A stretch of 64,000 bases of DNA from Phycicoccus endophyticus (lineage in GTDB: Bacteria; Actinomycetota; Actinomycetes; Actinomycetales; Dermatophilaceae). The stretch covers positions 124,001 to 188,000 of the forward strand of contig NZ_JAANCN010000001.1 of NCBI RefSeq assembly GCF_011326735.1, written 5' to 3'. The position numbers and the translations under genes were made by a program. The notes under the pieces were generated by a model, which searched no databases, had not been told where the DNA came from, and worked only from the letters and a program-made list of their open reading frames with translations. Of the stretch, positions 53,574-63,679 are shown one piece after another. The first letter of the stretch is position 1. Every line of letters begins with the position of its first letter.

Positions 53574-55022
53574 ATGCCCCATCCCCGCGTCGTGCTGCGC
53601 CCCACCGACGCCGACATCGCCCGGCGCGTCGAGGAGCCGCTGCGCGCGCGCTTCGCCGCGGTCCGCTCCGAGCTCGGCATCGCGGGGCCGTACCCCGCCG
53701 ACGCCCTCGCCGAGGCCGAGCGGGTCGCCGCCGCGCCGCCCCAGGAGGGCTACCGGGACGAGACCGACGTCCCCTACGTCACGCTCGACCCGCCCGGGTC
53801 GATGGACCTCGACCAGGCCCTGCACCTCGAGCGGGCCGGCGAGGGCTACCGGGTGCGCTACGCCATCGCCGACGTGCCCGCGTTCGTGCGGGCCGGTGGT
53901 GCCCTCGACGAGGTGACCCGGCAGCGGGGCCAGACCGTGTACTGCCCCGACGCGCGGGTGCCGCTGCACCCGCCCGTGCTCTCCGAGGCGGCGGCCAGCC
54001 TGCTCCCCGGCGCGGTCCGGCCGGCCTTCGTTTGGGATCTCGCGCTCGATGCCGAGGGCGTCCTCACCGCGGCCGAGGTCCGCCGGGCCCTCGTGCGCAG
54101 CCGCGAGCGGCTCGACTACGCCGGCGTCCAGGCCGCGGTCGACGGCGGTCGGGCCGACGAGCGGCTCGTCCTGCTCCGGGAGGTCGGTGAGCGCCGCATC
54201 GCCAGGGAGCGGGCCCGCGGCGGCGCCAGCCTCCCCATGCCCGAGCAGCAGGTGAGCGCCCAGGACGACGGCGGGTTCACCCTGGAGTTCCGCCCACCGG
54301 TGCCGGCCGAGGAGTGGAACGCCCAGCTCTCCCTGCTCACCGGCATGGCCGCGGCGCGGATGATGCTCGACGGCGGCGTCGGCGTGCTGCGCACCATGCC
54401 CGCCCCGACGCCGGAGGCGGTCGCACGCTTCCGCCGGGCGGCGCGTGGGCTCGGGGTGGAGTGGCCCGAAGGGGTGCCCTACGGCGACCTCGTGCGCGGG
54501 CTGGACCGCAGCGACCCGCACCACCTCGCCCTGATCCACGAGGCGACCTCGCTCTTCCGCGGAGCCACGTACACCGCCTTCGCCGGGCAGGTGCCCGAGC
54601 AGCCCGAGCATGCAGCCGTCGCGGCGCCGTACGCCCACGTCACCGCGCCGCTGCGCCGGCTCGTGGACCGTTTCGGGCTGCTCGTCTGCGAGGCGCTCGC
54701 GCGGGGCCGGGAGGTGCCCGACCCCGTCCGCGCCGCGCTGCCCACCCTGACCGAGCTGATGACCTCCTCCGACCGGGTCGCCCGCACCGCCGAGCGGGCC
54801 TGTGCGGACGCCACCGAGGCCGCCGTGCTCACCGGCCGCGAGGGGGAGCGGTTCGCCGCGGTCGTCGTCGACCACACGGAGAAGGGGATGGAGGTCCAGC
54901 TCGTCGACCTGCCCGTCCTCGCCGACGTCCGCGGCGGGCGTGGGCCGCTCGGGTCGGCGGTCACCGTGCGCCTGGAGTCGGCCGACGTCGCGAGCGGCCG
55001 GGTCGTGTTCGCCGCCGGCTGA
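53574..55022 (+). CDS. RNB-domain (RNase II/R family) ribonuclease
   Basis: Protein of 482 residues with an RNB exonuclease core starting near residue 60: VTLDPPGSMDLDQALHLE then VRYAIADVPAFVRAGGALDEV, YCPDARVPLHPPVLSEAAASLLPGAV, FRGATYTAF and YAHVTAPLRRLVDRFG. The three metal Asps of DxxxxxDxD are kept, but the following Asp of E. coli RNase II (DIDDAL) is Gln (DLDQAL). N-terminal cold-shock domains are missing and the C-terminal S1-like part is short, the usual actinobacterial form. ATG 53574. Confidence 0.9.
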   Translation: MPHPRVVLRPTDADIARRVEEPLRARFAAVRSELGIAGPYPADALAEAERVAAAPPQEGYRDETDVPYVTLDPPGSMDLDQALHLERAGEGYRVRYAIADVPAFVRAGGALDEVTRQRGQTVYCPDARVPLHPPVLSEAAASLLPGAVRPAFVWDLALDAEGVLTAAEVRRALVRSRERLDYAGVQAAVDGGRADERLVLLREVGERRIARERARGGASLPMPEQQVSAQDDGGFTLEFRPPVPAEEWNAQLSLLTGMAAARMMLDGGVGVLRTMPAPTPEAVARFRRAARGLGVEWPEGVPYGDLVRGLDRSDPHHLALIHEATSLFRGATYTAFAGQVPEQPEHAAVAAPYAHVTAPLRRLVDRFGLLVCEALARGREVPDPVRAALPTLTELMTSSDRVARTAERACADATEAAVLTGREGERFAAVVVDHTEKGMEVQLVDLPVLADVRGGRGPLGSAVTVRLESADVASGRVVFAAG

Positions 55023-55046
55023 GCGGCGCGACGCGGCCCGGGCAGG

Positions 55047-55958
55047 TCAGCGCGGCAGGCGCACCCGGGTCCCGGCCCGGCCCGCGACGATGTCGGCGAT
55101 GTCGGCGAGGGCACCGATGACCGCGTCGTGGCCGGTCGCCGTCACGAGGCCGCAGGCCGCCTCCACCTTCGGCCCCATCGACCCGGCGGGCAGCTCGAGC
55201 CCGGAGAGCTGCTCGGGCGTGACCGTGCCGAGCCGCCGCCGGCGGGGGGTCCCCCAGTCGAGGTAGACGCCGTCGACGTCCGTGGCGATGACGAGCAGGT
55301 CGGCGCCCAGCTGGCGCGCCAGCAGCGAGGAGGCGAGGTCCTTGTCGATGACCGCCTCGACGCCCCGGAGGCGGTGCTCGGCGTCGTAGCACGTCGGGAT
55401 CCCGCCGCCACCGGCGCAGATGACGACCGTGCCGTCGGCAAGGAGTGAGCGGATCGGCTCGATCTCGAAGATCCGGCGCGGCCGGGGGCTGGCGACGACC
55501 CGCCGCACGCCGTCGCCGTCGGGCGCGAGGGCCCAGCCGTGGAGCGCGGCGAGGCGCTCGCCGGTCGCGCGGTCGTACACCGGACCGATGGGCTTGGTCG
55601 GGTGCTCGAAGGCCGGGTCGTGCGGGTCGACCTCGACCATGGTGAGCACCGTCGCGAGGTGCTGGTCGGCCGGGAGGAGGTTGCCGAGCTCCTGCTCGAC
55701 GACGTAGCCGATCATCGCCTCCGTCTGGGCCCCGAGCACGTCCAGCGGGTAGGGGTCCACCGCCCGGTAGGCCGCCGCCTGGAGGGAGAGCAGCCCGACC
55801 TGCGGGCCGTTGCCGTGCGCCACGACGACCTCGTGCCCGGGGACGACGAGCGCGAGCCGCTGGGCGGCGACCCGGATGTTGGCGCGCTGGTTCTCGGCCG
55901 TCATCGGCTCGCCGCGCCGGAGCAGGGCGTTGCCGCCGAGGGCCACGACGATGCGCAT
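55047..55958 (-). CDS. arcC: Carbamate kinase
   Basis: Last step of the arginine deiminase pathway: carbamoyl phosphate plus ADP gives ATP, CO2 and ammonia. 303 residues. It opens [20 protein letters not shown] and contains [45 protein letters not shown] and [13 protein letters not shown], ending [23 protein letters not shown] 55958, 18 bases after arcB. Last gene of the arcDABC operon. Confidence 0.95.
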   Translation of the reverse strand: MRIVVALGGNALLRRGEPMTAENQRANIRVAAQRLALVVPGHEVVVAHGNGPQVGLLSLQAAAYRAVDPYPLDVLGAQTEAMIGYVVEQELGNLLPADQHLATVLTMVEVDPHDPAFEHPTKPIGPVYDRATGERLAALHGWALAPDGDGVRRVVASPRPRRIFEIEPIRSLLADGTVVICAGGGGIPTCYDAEHRLRGVEAVIDKDLASSLLARQLGADLLVIATDVDGVYLDWGTPRRRRLGTVTPEQLSGLELPAGSMGPKVEAACGLVTATGHDAVIGALADIADIVAGRAGTRVRLPR

Positions 55959-55976
55959 GGGGTCTCCTCCGCGGCG

Positions 55977-56981
<1,005 letters not shown>

Positions 56982-56997
56982 GGTTGGGTGCTCCTCG

Positions 56998-58266
56998 TCA
57001 GGTGTAGAGCGGGTCGCGCAGGATCGGGCAGGTCATGCACCGGCCTCCGCCGCGGCCCCGGCCGAGCTCGCTCGCGGTGATGGTGACGACCTCGACGCCC
57101 GCCTTGCGCAGGGCGGTGTTGGTCTGGATGTTGCGGTCGTAGCCGATGACGACGCCGGGCTCGAGAGCGACGACGTTGTTGCCGTCGTCCCACTGCTCGC
57201 GCTGGACCCCGTAGAGGTCCCCGGCGGCCTCGACCACCCGCAAGCGCACCCCGAGAGCGTCGCCGACGGTCTCGACCAGCCCCTGCGGCTCGCGGCGGAT
57301 GTCGAGCCCGGAGGGGCCGTCGCCGGGGCGCAGGCTGAACGGGACGATGCCGTCGACGACCGGGGCGTAGCTCGTGACGAGGTCGTGGTCGGCGACGGTG
57401 AACACCGTGTCGAGGTGCATCGCCGAGCGCGCCCGGGGCAGGCTGGCGACGATGACCCGCTCCGCCGCGCCGGCGGTGAAGAGGTTGCGGGCCACCTGGG
57501 TGATCGCCTGGTGCGAGGTGCGCTCGCCCATCCCGATGAGGACGACGCCGCGGCCGAGGGGCATGACGTCACCTCCTTCGAGGGTGGCCAGCCCGTGGTC
57601 GCCCGCCGAGCCGTCGAGGTCACCGAGCCAGACCGCGTACTCCTCACCGGCGACGGCCGGGTGGAAGCGGTAGACGGCCGTCGTCAGCAGCGTCTCGCGG
57701 CGGCGGGCGGGCCAGTACATCGGGTTGAGGGTGACCCCGCCGAAGATCCACGAGGTGTTGTCCCGCATGAACTGCGTGTTCGGCAGCGGGCGCAGGACGA
57801 ACCCCGTGGGGTCCAGCTCGCGGAAGGCGGAGAGGAAGCCGGGCCCGAGCTCGGCAGGGACGTCCTGGTAGGACACCCCGCCGATGAGCAGCTCGGCGAG
57901 CCGGTCGCCGGGCAGCTCGCCCAGCCAGCTGCGCACCTCGCGGGTCAGGCCGGCCCCGACGAGCCCGTCGGTGACGGTCCGGTCGAGCACCCAGGCGCGC
58001 CCCTCCGGCTGCTCGAGGACCTCGGCGAGCAGGTCGTGCAGCTCGAGCACCTCGATGTCGCGCTCGGCCATCTTGGCGACGAAGTCGAAGTGGTCCCGGC
58101 GGGCCTGCTGGACCCAGATGACGTCGTCGAAGAGGAGCTCGTCGCAGTTCTGCGGGGTCAGCCGCTGGTGGGCCAGGCCGGGTGCGCAGACGAGCACCCG
58201 GCGCAGCCGGCCGGCCTCGGACCAGACCCCGACGCGGGGCGAGACGGTGGGCGTGGTGTCGGTCAT
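56998..58266 (-). CDS. arcA: Arginine deiminase
   Basis: Hydrolyses arginine to citrulline and ammonia, 422 residues. [39 protein letters not shown] (Asp), [34 protein letters not shown] and the catalytic Cys in [12 protein letters not shown] near the C-terminus are present. I chose ATG 58266 (MTDTTPT); a GTG at 58275 would add three residues. It lies 15 bases after arcD. Confidence 0.96.
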   Translation of the reverse strand: MTDTTPTVSPRVGVWSEAGRLRRVLVCAPGLAHQRLTPQNCDELLFDDVIWVQQARRDHFDFVAKMAERDIEVLELHDLLAEVLEQPEGRAWVLDRTVTDGLVGAGLTREVRSWLGELPGDRLAELLIGGVSYQDVPAELGPGFLSAFRELDPTGFVLRPLPNTQFMRDNTSWIFGGVTLNPMYWPARRRETLLTTAVYRFHPAVAGEEYAVWLGDLDGSAGDHGLATLEGGDVMPLGRGVVLIGMGERTSHQAITQVARNLFTAGAAERVIVASLPRARSAMHLDTVFTVADHDLVTSYAPVVDGIVPFSLRPGDGPSGLDIRREPQGLVETVGDALGVRLRVVEAAGDLYGVQREQWDDGNNVVALEPGVVIGYDRNIQTNTALRKAGVEVVTITASELGRGRGGGRCMTCPILRDPLYT

Positions 58267-58281
58267 CGTCGCCACGCCCGC

Positions 58282-59787
58282 TCAGAGCACCGCGAGGTGG
58301 CCGGTGGCGAGCATGGCGACCGCGACGACGGAGACGACGCCGACGACGCCGACGACCACCCGCTCGGGTGGGGTGAACACCGGCAGGTGGCTCTCCCGGC
58401 GGGCCCAGACGAAGAACCCGGTCCCCACGAGGTAGAAGAGCGCGGCGACGAGCAGGTAGTCCAGGCCACCGGCGTAGACCAGCCAGCAGGCGTAGACCAG
58501 GGCGAGGGAGCCCACGACGAGGTCACGGGTGCGTCCGTGCCCCGTCTCGTAGGTCTCACCGCGAGCGGCGAGGAGCACCTGGTAGCCCGCCGACCACAGG
58601 TACGGCAGGAGGATGAGCGAGGTCGCCAGGTAGACGAGGTTGGTGTACGTGCTGTCGTTGACGAGGGTCCACAGCAGGAGCAGCTGGACGCAGCCGTTGG
58701 TCAGCCACAGCGCCGTCGCGGGGGCGCCGTGGGCGTTCTCGCGGGCCAGCGCGGCCGGCATGACGTGCTCGAGAGCCGGCAGCCGCAGGATCTCCACGCA
58801 GAGCAGGACCCACGCGAGCAGCGCGCCGAGCAGGGAGACGACGAGCCCGACCGAGATGAACGCGGCACCCCAGCTGCCGACCTCGTGCTCCAGGAGCGCG
58901 GCCATGGACGGGTCCTCCAGGCCCGCGATGTCCGCCTGGGCCATCAGGCCGTAGGAGAGCAGGTTGACCAGGAGCAGCAGGGCGAGCACGGCGGCGAACC
59001 CGAGCACGGTGGCGCGCCCGACGTCCCAGCGCGAGCGTGCCCGCTGGGAGTAGACCGCCGCGCCCTCGATCCCGATGAACACCCACACGGTGACGAGCAT
59101 CATCGTGCGGACCTGCTCGAGGGTGCTCCCGAGGCCGGCGCCGTCGACCTGGGTGGTGCGGCCCCACACGTCGGCGGTGAACAGGCCGGCCCGGAAGCCG
59201 ACCGCCGCGATGGCGACGAAGGTGAGGATCGGGACGACCTTGGCGATGGTCACGATGGTGTTGACGACGGCCGCGCTGTGCACGCCGCGCAGGACGAGGG
59301 CGTGGACGACCCAGAGCAGGACCGAGGCGCCGACGACCGCCGGCAGGGTCGAGCCACCCTCGAACGCCGGCACGAAGTACCCGAGGGTCGCGAAGAGCAG
59401 GACGAGGTAGGCGACGTTGCCCACCCAGGCCGAGACCCAGTACCCCCACGCCGAGCTGAAGCCGATGTAGCTGCCGAAGCCCGCGCGGGCGTACCCGTAG
59501 ACCCCGCCGTCCACCTCCGGCTTGCGCTGGGCCAGGGTCTGGAAGACGAAGGCGAGCATGAGCATCCCGACACCGGTGACCACCCAGCCGATGAGGAGGG
59601 GGCCGGGCGCGGCGCTCGCGGCCATCTGGGAGGGCAGGGCGAAGATGCCGCTGCCGATCATCGAGCCCACGACGAGGGCGGTGAGTGCGGCCAGCCCCAG
59701 CGCGGGTGTCGCGCGGTCGGGGCGGGGGGCTGCGGACGGGGTCGAGGGGGCCTCGGTGACGGGGCGCCCGGTGACGTGCTGAGACAT
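58282..59787 (-). CDS. arcD: Arginine-ornithine antiporter-type APC transporter
   Basis: APC-superfamily exchanger of 501 residues with 12-13 spans, swapping external arginine for internal ornithine. Starts MSQHVTG; GLAALTALVVGSMIGSGIFALP and KPEVDGGVYGYARAGFGSYIGFSSAW are the conserved first helices of the basic amino acid subfamily. Two ATGs stand in tandem (59790, 59787); the second is better spaced from GAGGAGG at 59792-59798. First gene of the operon. Substrate is inferred from arcABC. Confidence 0.9.
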   Translation of the reverse strand: MSQHVTGRPVTEAPSTPSAAPRPDRATPALGLAALTALVVGSMIGSGIFALPSQMAASAAPGPLLIGWVVTGVGMLMLAFVFQTLAQRKPEVDGGVYGYARAGFGSYIGFSSAWGYWVSAWVGNVAYLVLLFATLGYFVPAFEGGSTLPAVVGASVLLWVVHALVLRGVHSAAVVNTIVTIAKVVPILTFVAIAAVGFRAGLFTADVWGRTTQVDGAGLGSTLEQVRTMMLVTVWVFIGIEGAAVYSQRARSRWDVGRATVLGFAAVLALLLLVNLLSYGLMAQADIAGLEDPSMAALLEHEVGSWGAAFISVGLVVSLLGALLAWVLLCVEILRLPALEHVMPAALARENAHGAPATALWLTNGCVQLLLLWTLVNDSTYTNLVYLATSLILLPYLWSAGYQVLLAARGETYETGHGRTRDLVVGSLALVYACWLVYAGGLDYLLVAALFYLVGTGFFVWARRESHLPVFTPPERVVVGVVGVVSVVAVAMLATGHLAVL

Positions 59788-59911
59788 CATTGCCTCCTCG
59801 GGCGAGCCGGCCGGGGTCTCCGGCCCGGCACTTCGACGGTACGACCGGCGCCACGGGCCGCCGCCCACCTGACTGTGAGATCACACCCCGGTCGCCGGTA
59901 CACTGCGACGC

Positions 59912-60296
59912 GGACGAGTCGGGCGGACGGTCGCGTCGGCGGGGTCACCCGCCGCCGAGGAAGGTCCGGGCTCCGAAGGGCAGGATGGTGGCCAACAGCC
60001 ACCCGGGGCGACCCGCGGGACAGTGCCACAGAGAACAGACCGCCCCCACCGCGTGAGCGGCGGGGGCAAGGGTGAAACGGTGGTGTAAGAGACCACCAGC
60101 GGCCGGGGTGACCCGGCCGGCTCGGTAAACCCCATCCGGAGCAAGCCCAGACAGCGTGCGCTCGAGGGTTGCCCGCCCGAGCACGCGGGTAGGGCGCTGG
60201 AGGTGGTCGGCAACGGCCACCGGAGATGGATGACCGTCACCGCGGCGCCGGCGACGGCGCCGCGGGACAGAACCCGGCCTACAGCCCGGCTCGTCC
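59912..60296 (+). ncRNA. rnpB: RNase P RNA, type A
   Basis: Catalytic RNA that matures tRNA 5-prime ends, ~385 bases. The ends GGACGAGTCGGGC and GCCCGGCTCGTCC pair over 13 bases as helix P1. Universally conserved parts are present: GAGGAAGGTCCGGGCTCC at 59957-59974, CAGAGAACAGACCGCC near 60030, GGTAAACCCCATCCGGAGCAAG-like block (60124-60145), AGATGGATGACC near 60224 and ACAGAACCCGGCCTACAG near 60268-60286. A TACACT hexamer at 59899-59904 is a likely -10, 7 bases before the 5-prime end. A weak hairpin follows (60327-60345). Confidence 0.95.
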
Positions 60297-60388
60297 CCCG
60301 CGCACGGCCGTGACCAGCGGGTTCCTCGGCCCGGACGCGGGGCCGGAGGCTACAGTGCTGAGGTCCGCAGACCCCAGGAGGACCCGAC

Positions 60389-61075
60389 GTGCCCGCAGAC
60401 CCCGCGATCGACCTGGGCCTGGCGCGACGGCGCGTCCTCGCCGCGACCCGCGAGCTCGACGGCGCCGCGGTGCGTGAGGTGCTCCTCGACGCCCTGCTCG
60501 TCTCCGGTGTCGACGCGACCGTGACCGCGGTCATCATGCCGGTCCTGAAGGAGGTCGGCGACGCGTGGGAGTCCGGGCGGCTCGGCGTCGCCCACGAGCA
60601 CTTCGTCTCCAGCGCGTTCCGCGGCGTCCTCGGCGAGCTGCGCCTGCCGGTCCAGGGGCCGCAGGCGCGCACCGTGGTCCTGGCCTGCCCGCCCCGCGAG
60701 CTGCACGACCTGCCGCTGGAACTCTTCGGCGCGATGCTGCACGCCCGGTGGTGGCGCGTGGTCAGTCTCGGTGCGAACTCCCCGATGGCGGCCGTGGCGG
60801 AGGCCGCCCGCTTCCTCGACGCGGACGCGGTGGTCCTCGCCGGCGTGCGCCGGACCGCCTTCGAGGCCCGGATGCCCTCACTGACCCGCCTCGGCGCGTG
60901 GGTGCCGCTGTTCGTCGCCGGCGAGGGCGCCAAGGCGCTGCACTCGCCGCCCCCGCAGGTCACGGTGCTGCCGGACGACCTCGTCGAGGCGGCGCAGCTC
61001 GTCGACGCCCGGGTCCCCGCCGCCGGAGCGGCCACCGCCCCCGCCGTCGGTGACGCGGAGCCGCTCGTCGGCTGA
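60389..61075 (+). CDS. Stand-alone cobalamin-binding domain protein (CarH/LitR-type sensor domain)
   Basis: Protein of 228 residues from GTG 60389 with AGGAGG at 60376-60381 and TACAGT at 60351-60356. Residues ~20-80 form a helical bundle ending in W-x9-EH (AWESGRLGVAHEHF), the motif of adenosylcobalamin photoreceptors. A B12-binding Rossmann domain follows with ExH (ACPPRELHDLP), SLGANSP and VVLAGV. No MerR helix-turn-helix or methyltransferase part is present. It could bind cobalamin and pass a light or redox signal to a partner, or serve as a B12 carrier. Confidence 0.8.
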   Translation: MPADPAIDLGLARRRVLAATRELDGAAVREVLLDALLVSGVDATVTAVIMPVLKEVGDAWESGRLGVAHEHFVSSAFRGVLGELRLPVQGPQARTVVLACPPRELHDLPLELFGAMLHARWWRVVSLGANSPMAAVAEAARFLDADAVVLAGVRRTAFEARMPSLTRLGAWVPLFVAGEGAKALHSPPPQVTVLPDDLVEAAQLVDARVPAAGAATAPAVGDAEPLVG

Positions 61076-61106
61076 CCGGCCGCCGCCGGTCGGCCGGCGC
61101 GGGGCC

Positions 61107-61112
61107 TACCGT
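61107..61112 (+). promoter_or_regulatory. -10 TACCGT of the MBL-fold gene
   Basis: TACCGT ends 6 bases before the ATG at 61119. Confidence 0.45.
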
Positions 61113-61118
61113 GGGGGG

Positions 61119-61775
61119 ATGCGGATCACCCATCTCGGCCACGCCTGCCTGCTCGTGGAGATCGCCGACGCGCGCCTGCTCCTCGACCCAGGGACCTTCG
61201 CCGAGGACCTCGCGCCGGTGCGCGACCTCGACGCCGTCCTCGTCACCCACCAGCATCCCGACCACCTCGACCCCGAGCGGGTGCCGCAGCTCGCCGCGGC
61301 CAGCCCCGGGGCACGGTGGCTGTGCGACCCGGGCAGCCTCGAGGTGCTCACCGGTCTCGGCGTCGCGGCCCAGGCGCACGACGGGCCCTCGACCGTCGGC
61401 GAGGTCACGGTCACCCCGGTCGGGCACGTCCACGCCCTCATCCACGAGGACATCCCCCGGATCCCCAACGTCGGGGTCCGGCTCGACGCCGCGGGCGAGC
61501 CGTCGTTCTTCCACCCCGGCGACGCCCTGGACGCCGAGCCCGGCCCGGTCGACGTCCTCGCCTTCCCCCTCCAGGCCCCGTGGCAGCGCAGCCGCGAGAT
61601 GACGGCGTTCCTGCGCCGGCACGCGGCACCGCACGCGGTGCCCGTCCACGACGGCCTGCTGCGCGAGCGGGGGCGGGCGCTCTACCTGCGCCAGGCCGCC
61701 GACCTCGGCAGCCCGGACACCCGCATCCACGACCTCGCCGGCGCCGGCCCGACGGACTTCCGGGCGGGGGAGTAG
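61119..61775 (+). CDS. MBL-fold metal-dependent hydrolase (UlaG-like)
   Basis: Metallo-beta-lactamase-fold enzyme of 218 residues. The zinc motif HxHxDH appears as THQHPDHLDPERV, and ITHLGHACLLVEIADARLLLDPG opens the fold; later His/Asp ligands are in PVGHVHALI and FFHPGDAL, then VPVHDGLL. Resembles the small UlaG/YtnP-like hydrolases; substrate unknown. Convergent with ppgK. Confidence 0.88.
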   Translation: MRITHLGHACLLVEIADARLLLDPGTFAEDLAPVRDLDAVLVTHQHPDHLDPERVPQLAAASPGARWLCDPGSLEVLTGLGVAAQAHDGPSTVGEVTVTPVGHVHALIHEDIPRIPNVGVRLDAAGEPSFFHPGDALDAEPGPVDVLAFPLQAPWQRSREMTAFLRRHAAPHAVPVHDGLLRERGRALYLRQAADLGSPDTRIHDLAGAGPTDFRAGE

Positions 61776-61779
61776 CCGC

Positions 61780-62559
61780 TCAGCCGGTGTGCCGGCCGCG
61801 GCGGCGCTGGGAGGCGGTGGCGAGCACGGCGGCCCCGATGATGCCGGCGCGGTTCTTCAGCGTCGCGGGCACGATCGGGGTGCGGATGTCGAGCAGCGGC
61901 AGGAACTCCTCGGAGTCCTTCGAGACCCCGCCGCCGACGACGAACAGGTCCGGCCACAGCAGGTCCTCGAGCACGCGGTAGTAGCGCTGGAGCCGTTCGG
62001 CCCACTGCGGGTAGCTGAGCCCCTCGCGGGTCTTGGCCGAGCTCGCCGCGCGGGTCTCGGCGTCGTGCCCGTCGATCTCGAGGTGGCCGAGCTCGGAGTT
62101 CGGGACGAGCACCCCCTCGTTGAAGATCGCCGTCCCGATGCCCGTGCCGAGGGTGGTGAGGACGACGAGGCCCTCGTGGCCCTTGGCCGCGCCGAAGGTC
62201 AGCTCCCCGACGCCGGCGGCGTCGGCGTCGTTGACGACGACGACGTCGTGCTGGAGGCGCTCCTCGAGCAGCTCCTCGATGTGGCAGCCGATCCACGCCT
62301 TGTCGATGTTCGCGGCCGTCTTGACGACACCGTGCTGGACGACCCCGGGGATGGTCACCCCGATCGGCGAGTCCCCGCGGACCTCGTCGAAGTGGTCGAC
62401 CACCTGCGCGATGACGTCGCACACCGCCTCGGGGGTCGAGACCTCCGGGGTGTCGATGCGCAGCCGCTTCTGGGCGAAGTCGCCGGCCTCGAGGTCGACC
62501 GGCGCCCCCTTGATGCCGCTGCCGCCGACGTCGATGCCGAGCGGGTGCCCGGCGCTCAT
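61780..62559 (-). CDS. ppgK: Polyphosphate glucokinase
   Basis: Phosphorylates glucose with polyphosphate (and often ATP), 259 residues, ROK family. [19 protein letters not shown] is the phosphate-1 motif, [19 protein letters not shown] follows, then the catalytic Asp in [24 protein letters not shown] and the zinc-free [16 protein letters not shown] signature of PpgK. ATG 62559 overlaps the map stop by four bases. It is an actinobacterial hallmark enzyme. Confidence 0.92.
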   Translation of the reverse strand: MSAGHPLGIDVGGSGIKGAPVDLEAGDFAQKRLRIDTPEVSTPEAVCDVIAQVVDHFDEVRGDSPIGVTIPGVVQHGVVKTAANIDKAWIGCHIEELLEERLQHDVVVVNDADAAGVGELTFGAAKGHEGLVVLTTLGTGIGTAIFNEGVLVPNSELGHLEIDGHDAETRAASSAKTREGLSYPQWAERLQRYYRVLEDLLWPDLFVVGGGVSKDSEEFLPLLDIRTPIVPATLKNRAGIIGAAVLATASQRRRGRHTG

Positions 62560-63428
62560 GCCGCCGCCCCGAGGGTGAGGATCTCCGGCCCGTCCTCGGT
62601 GACGAGGATCGTGTGCTCGAACTGTGCCGAGCGCCTGCGGTCGCGCGTGACGACCGTCCACCCGTCCTCCCACATCTCCCACTCGTGGGTGCCGAGGTTG
62701 AGCATGGGCTCCACGGTGAAGGTCATGCCGGGCTCGATGACCGTCGCGTACGACGGCGAGGCGTCGTAGTGCGGGATGACGAGGCCGCTGTGGAAGGCGC
62801 TGCCGATGCCGTGGCCGGTGAAGTCGCGCACGACGCCGTACCCGAAGCGCTTGGCGTAGGACTCGATGACCCGCCCGATGACGTTGACCTCGCGACCGGG
62901 CCGGGCGGCCCGGATACCGCGCATCATCGCCTCGTGGGTGCGCTCGACGAGCAGCCGCGACTCCTCGTCGACGTCGCCGACGAGGTAGGTGGCGTCGGTG
63001 TCCCCGTGGACCCCGTCGACGTAGGCGGTCAGGTCGATGTTGACGATGTCGCCGTCCTGGAGGGGGCGGTCGTCGGGGATGCCGTGGCAGACCACCTCGT
63101 TGACCGAGGTGCACAGCGACTTCGGGAAGCCCCGGTAGCCCAGGGTCGAGGGGTAGGCGTCGTGGTCGAGGAGGTACTCGTGGCCGACGCGGTCGATCTC
63201 GTCGGTGGTCACCCCGGGGGCGACGACGGCGGCGGCCGCGGCGAGCGCGTCGGCCGCGATGCGCCCGGCGACCCGCATCCGCTCGATGGTCTCGGCGTCC
63301 TTGACCTCCGAGCCGGTGAACGGAGCGGGCGCCGGCTTGTCGACGTACTCCGGGCGGGGGATCCGTGGGGGGACGGGACGGCGGGGGGCGACCGTCCCGG
63401 GGGCGACGCTGGCGTGGGTCACGGGCAT
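62556..63428 (-). CDS. map: Methionine aminopeptidase, type Ic
   Basis: Removes the initiator Met from new proteins, 290 residues. The metal ligands are Asp in [20 protein letters not shown] (two Asp), His in GHGIGSAFH, Glu in TVEPMLNLG and Glu in HTILVTEDG. The N-terminal extension (~40 residues) is proline-rich ([20 protein letters not shown]), as in actinobacterial MetAP1c, proposed to bind the ribosome. ATG 63428 with TAGACT 6 bases upstream. ppgK follows with a four-base overlap. Confidence 0.95.
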   Translation of the reverse strand: MPVTHASVAPGTVAPRRPVPPRIPRPEYVDKPAPAPFTGSEVKDAETIERMRVAGRIAADALAAAAAVVAPGVTTDEIDRVGHEYLLDHDAYPSTLGYRGFPKSLCTSVNEVVCHGIPDDRPLQDGDIVNIDLTAYVDGVHGDTDATYLVGDVDEESRLLVERTHEAMMRGIRAARPGREVNVIGRVIESYAKRFGYGVVRDFTGHGIGSAFHSGLVIPHYDASPSYATVIEPGMTFTVEPMLNLGTHEWEMWEDGWTVVTRDRRRSAQFEHTILVTEDGPEILTLGAAA

Positions 63429-63434
63429 AGTTGG

Positions 63435-63440
63435 AGTCTA
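63435..63440 (-). promoter_or_regulatory. -10 TAGACT of map-ppgK
   Basis: Leftward TAGACT ends 6 bases before the map ATG at 63428. Confidence 0.5.
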
Positions 63441-63471
63441 GGCAGAGCCTCCCCGTGAAGGAGAACCACCG

Positions 63472-63675
63472 ATGCCGTACTGGTACAACGTCGACACCGC
63501 CCAGGTCGAGACCGACGAGCGCCGCAGTAGGGACGCCACCGTCCTCGGCCCGTACGACACCCGGGAGGAGGCGGCCGCGGCCCTCGAGCACGCCCGGGAG
63601 AACACCGAGCGCTGGGAGCAGGAGGACCGCGACTGGGACGAGCGGGGAGCGCGGCCGGCCGGCGGCGAGGCGTGA
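63472..63675 (+). CDS. Small SPOR-like protein
   Basis: Protein of 67 residues, MPYWYNVDTAQVETDERRSRD then GPYDTREEAAAALEHARENTERW, resembling the short SPOR-domain proteins that lie divergent from map in actinobacteria. Acidic and soluble, no membrane span. GAAGGAGAA precedes the ATG (63456-63464). SPOR domains bind denuded peptidoglycan in longer proteins, but a cytoplasmic 67-residue version may have another role. Confidence 0.75.
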   Translation: MPYWYNVDTAQVETDERRSRDATVLGPYDTREEAAAALEHARENTERWEQEDRDWDERGARPAGGEA

Positions 63676-63679
63676 GCGG

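Noticed and set aside
59881-61035. Minus-strand frame of 384 codons opposite rnpB
   Set aside because: It is antisense to a clear RNase P RNA and the cobalamin-binding gene; composition is Ser/Arg/Ala/Pro-rich without a domain.
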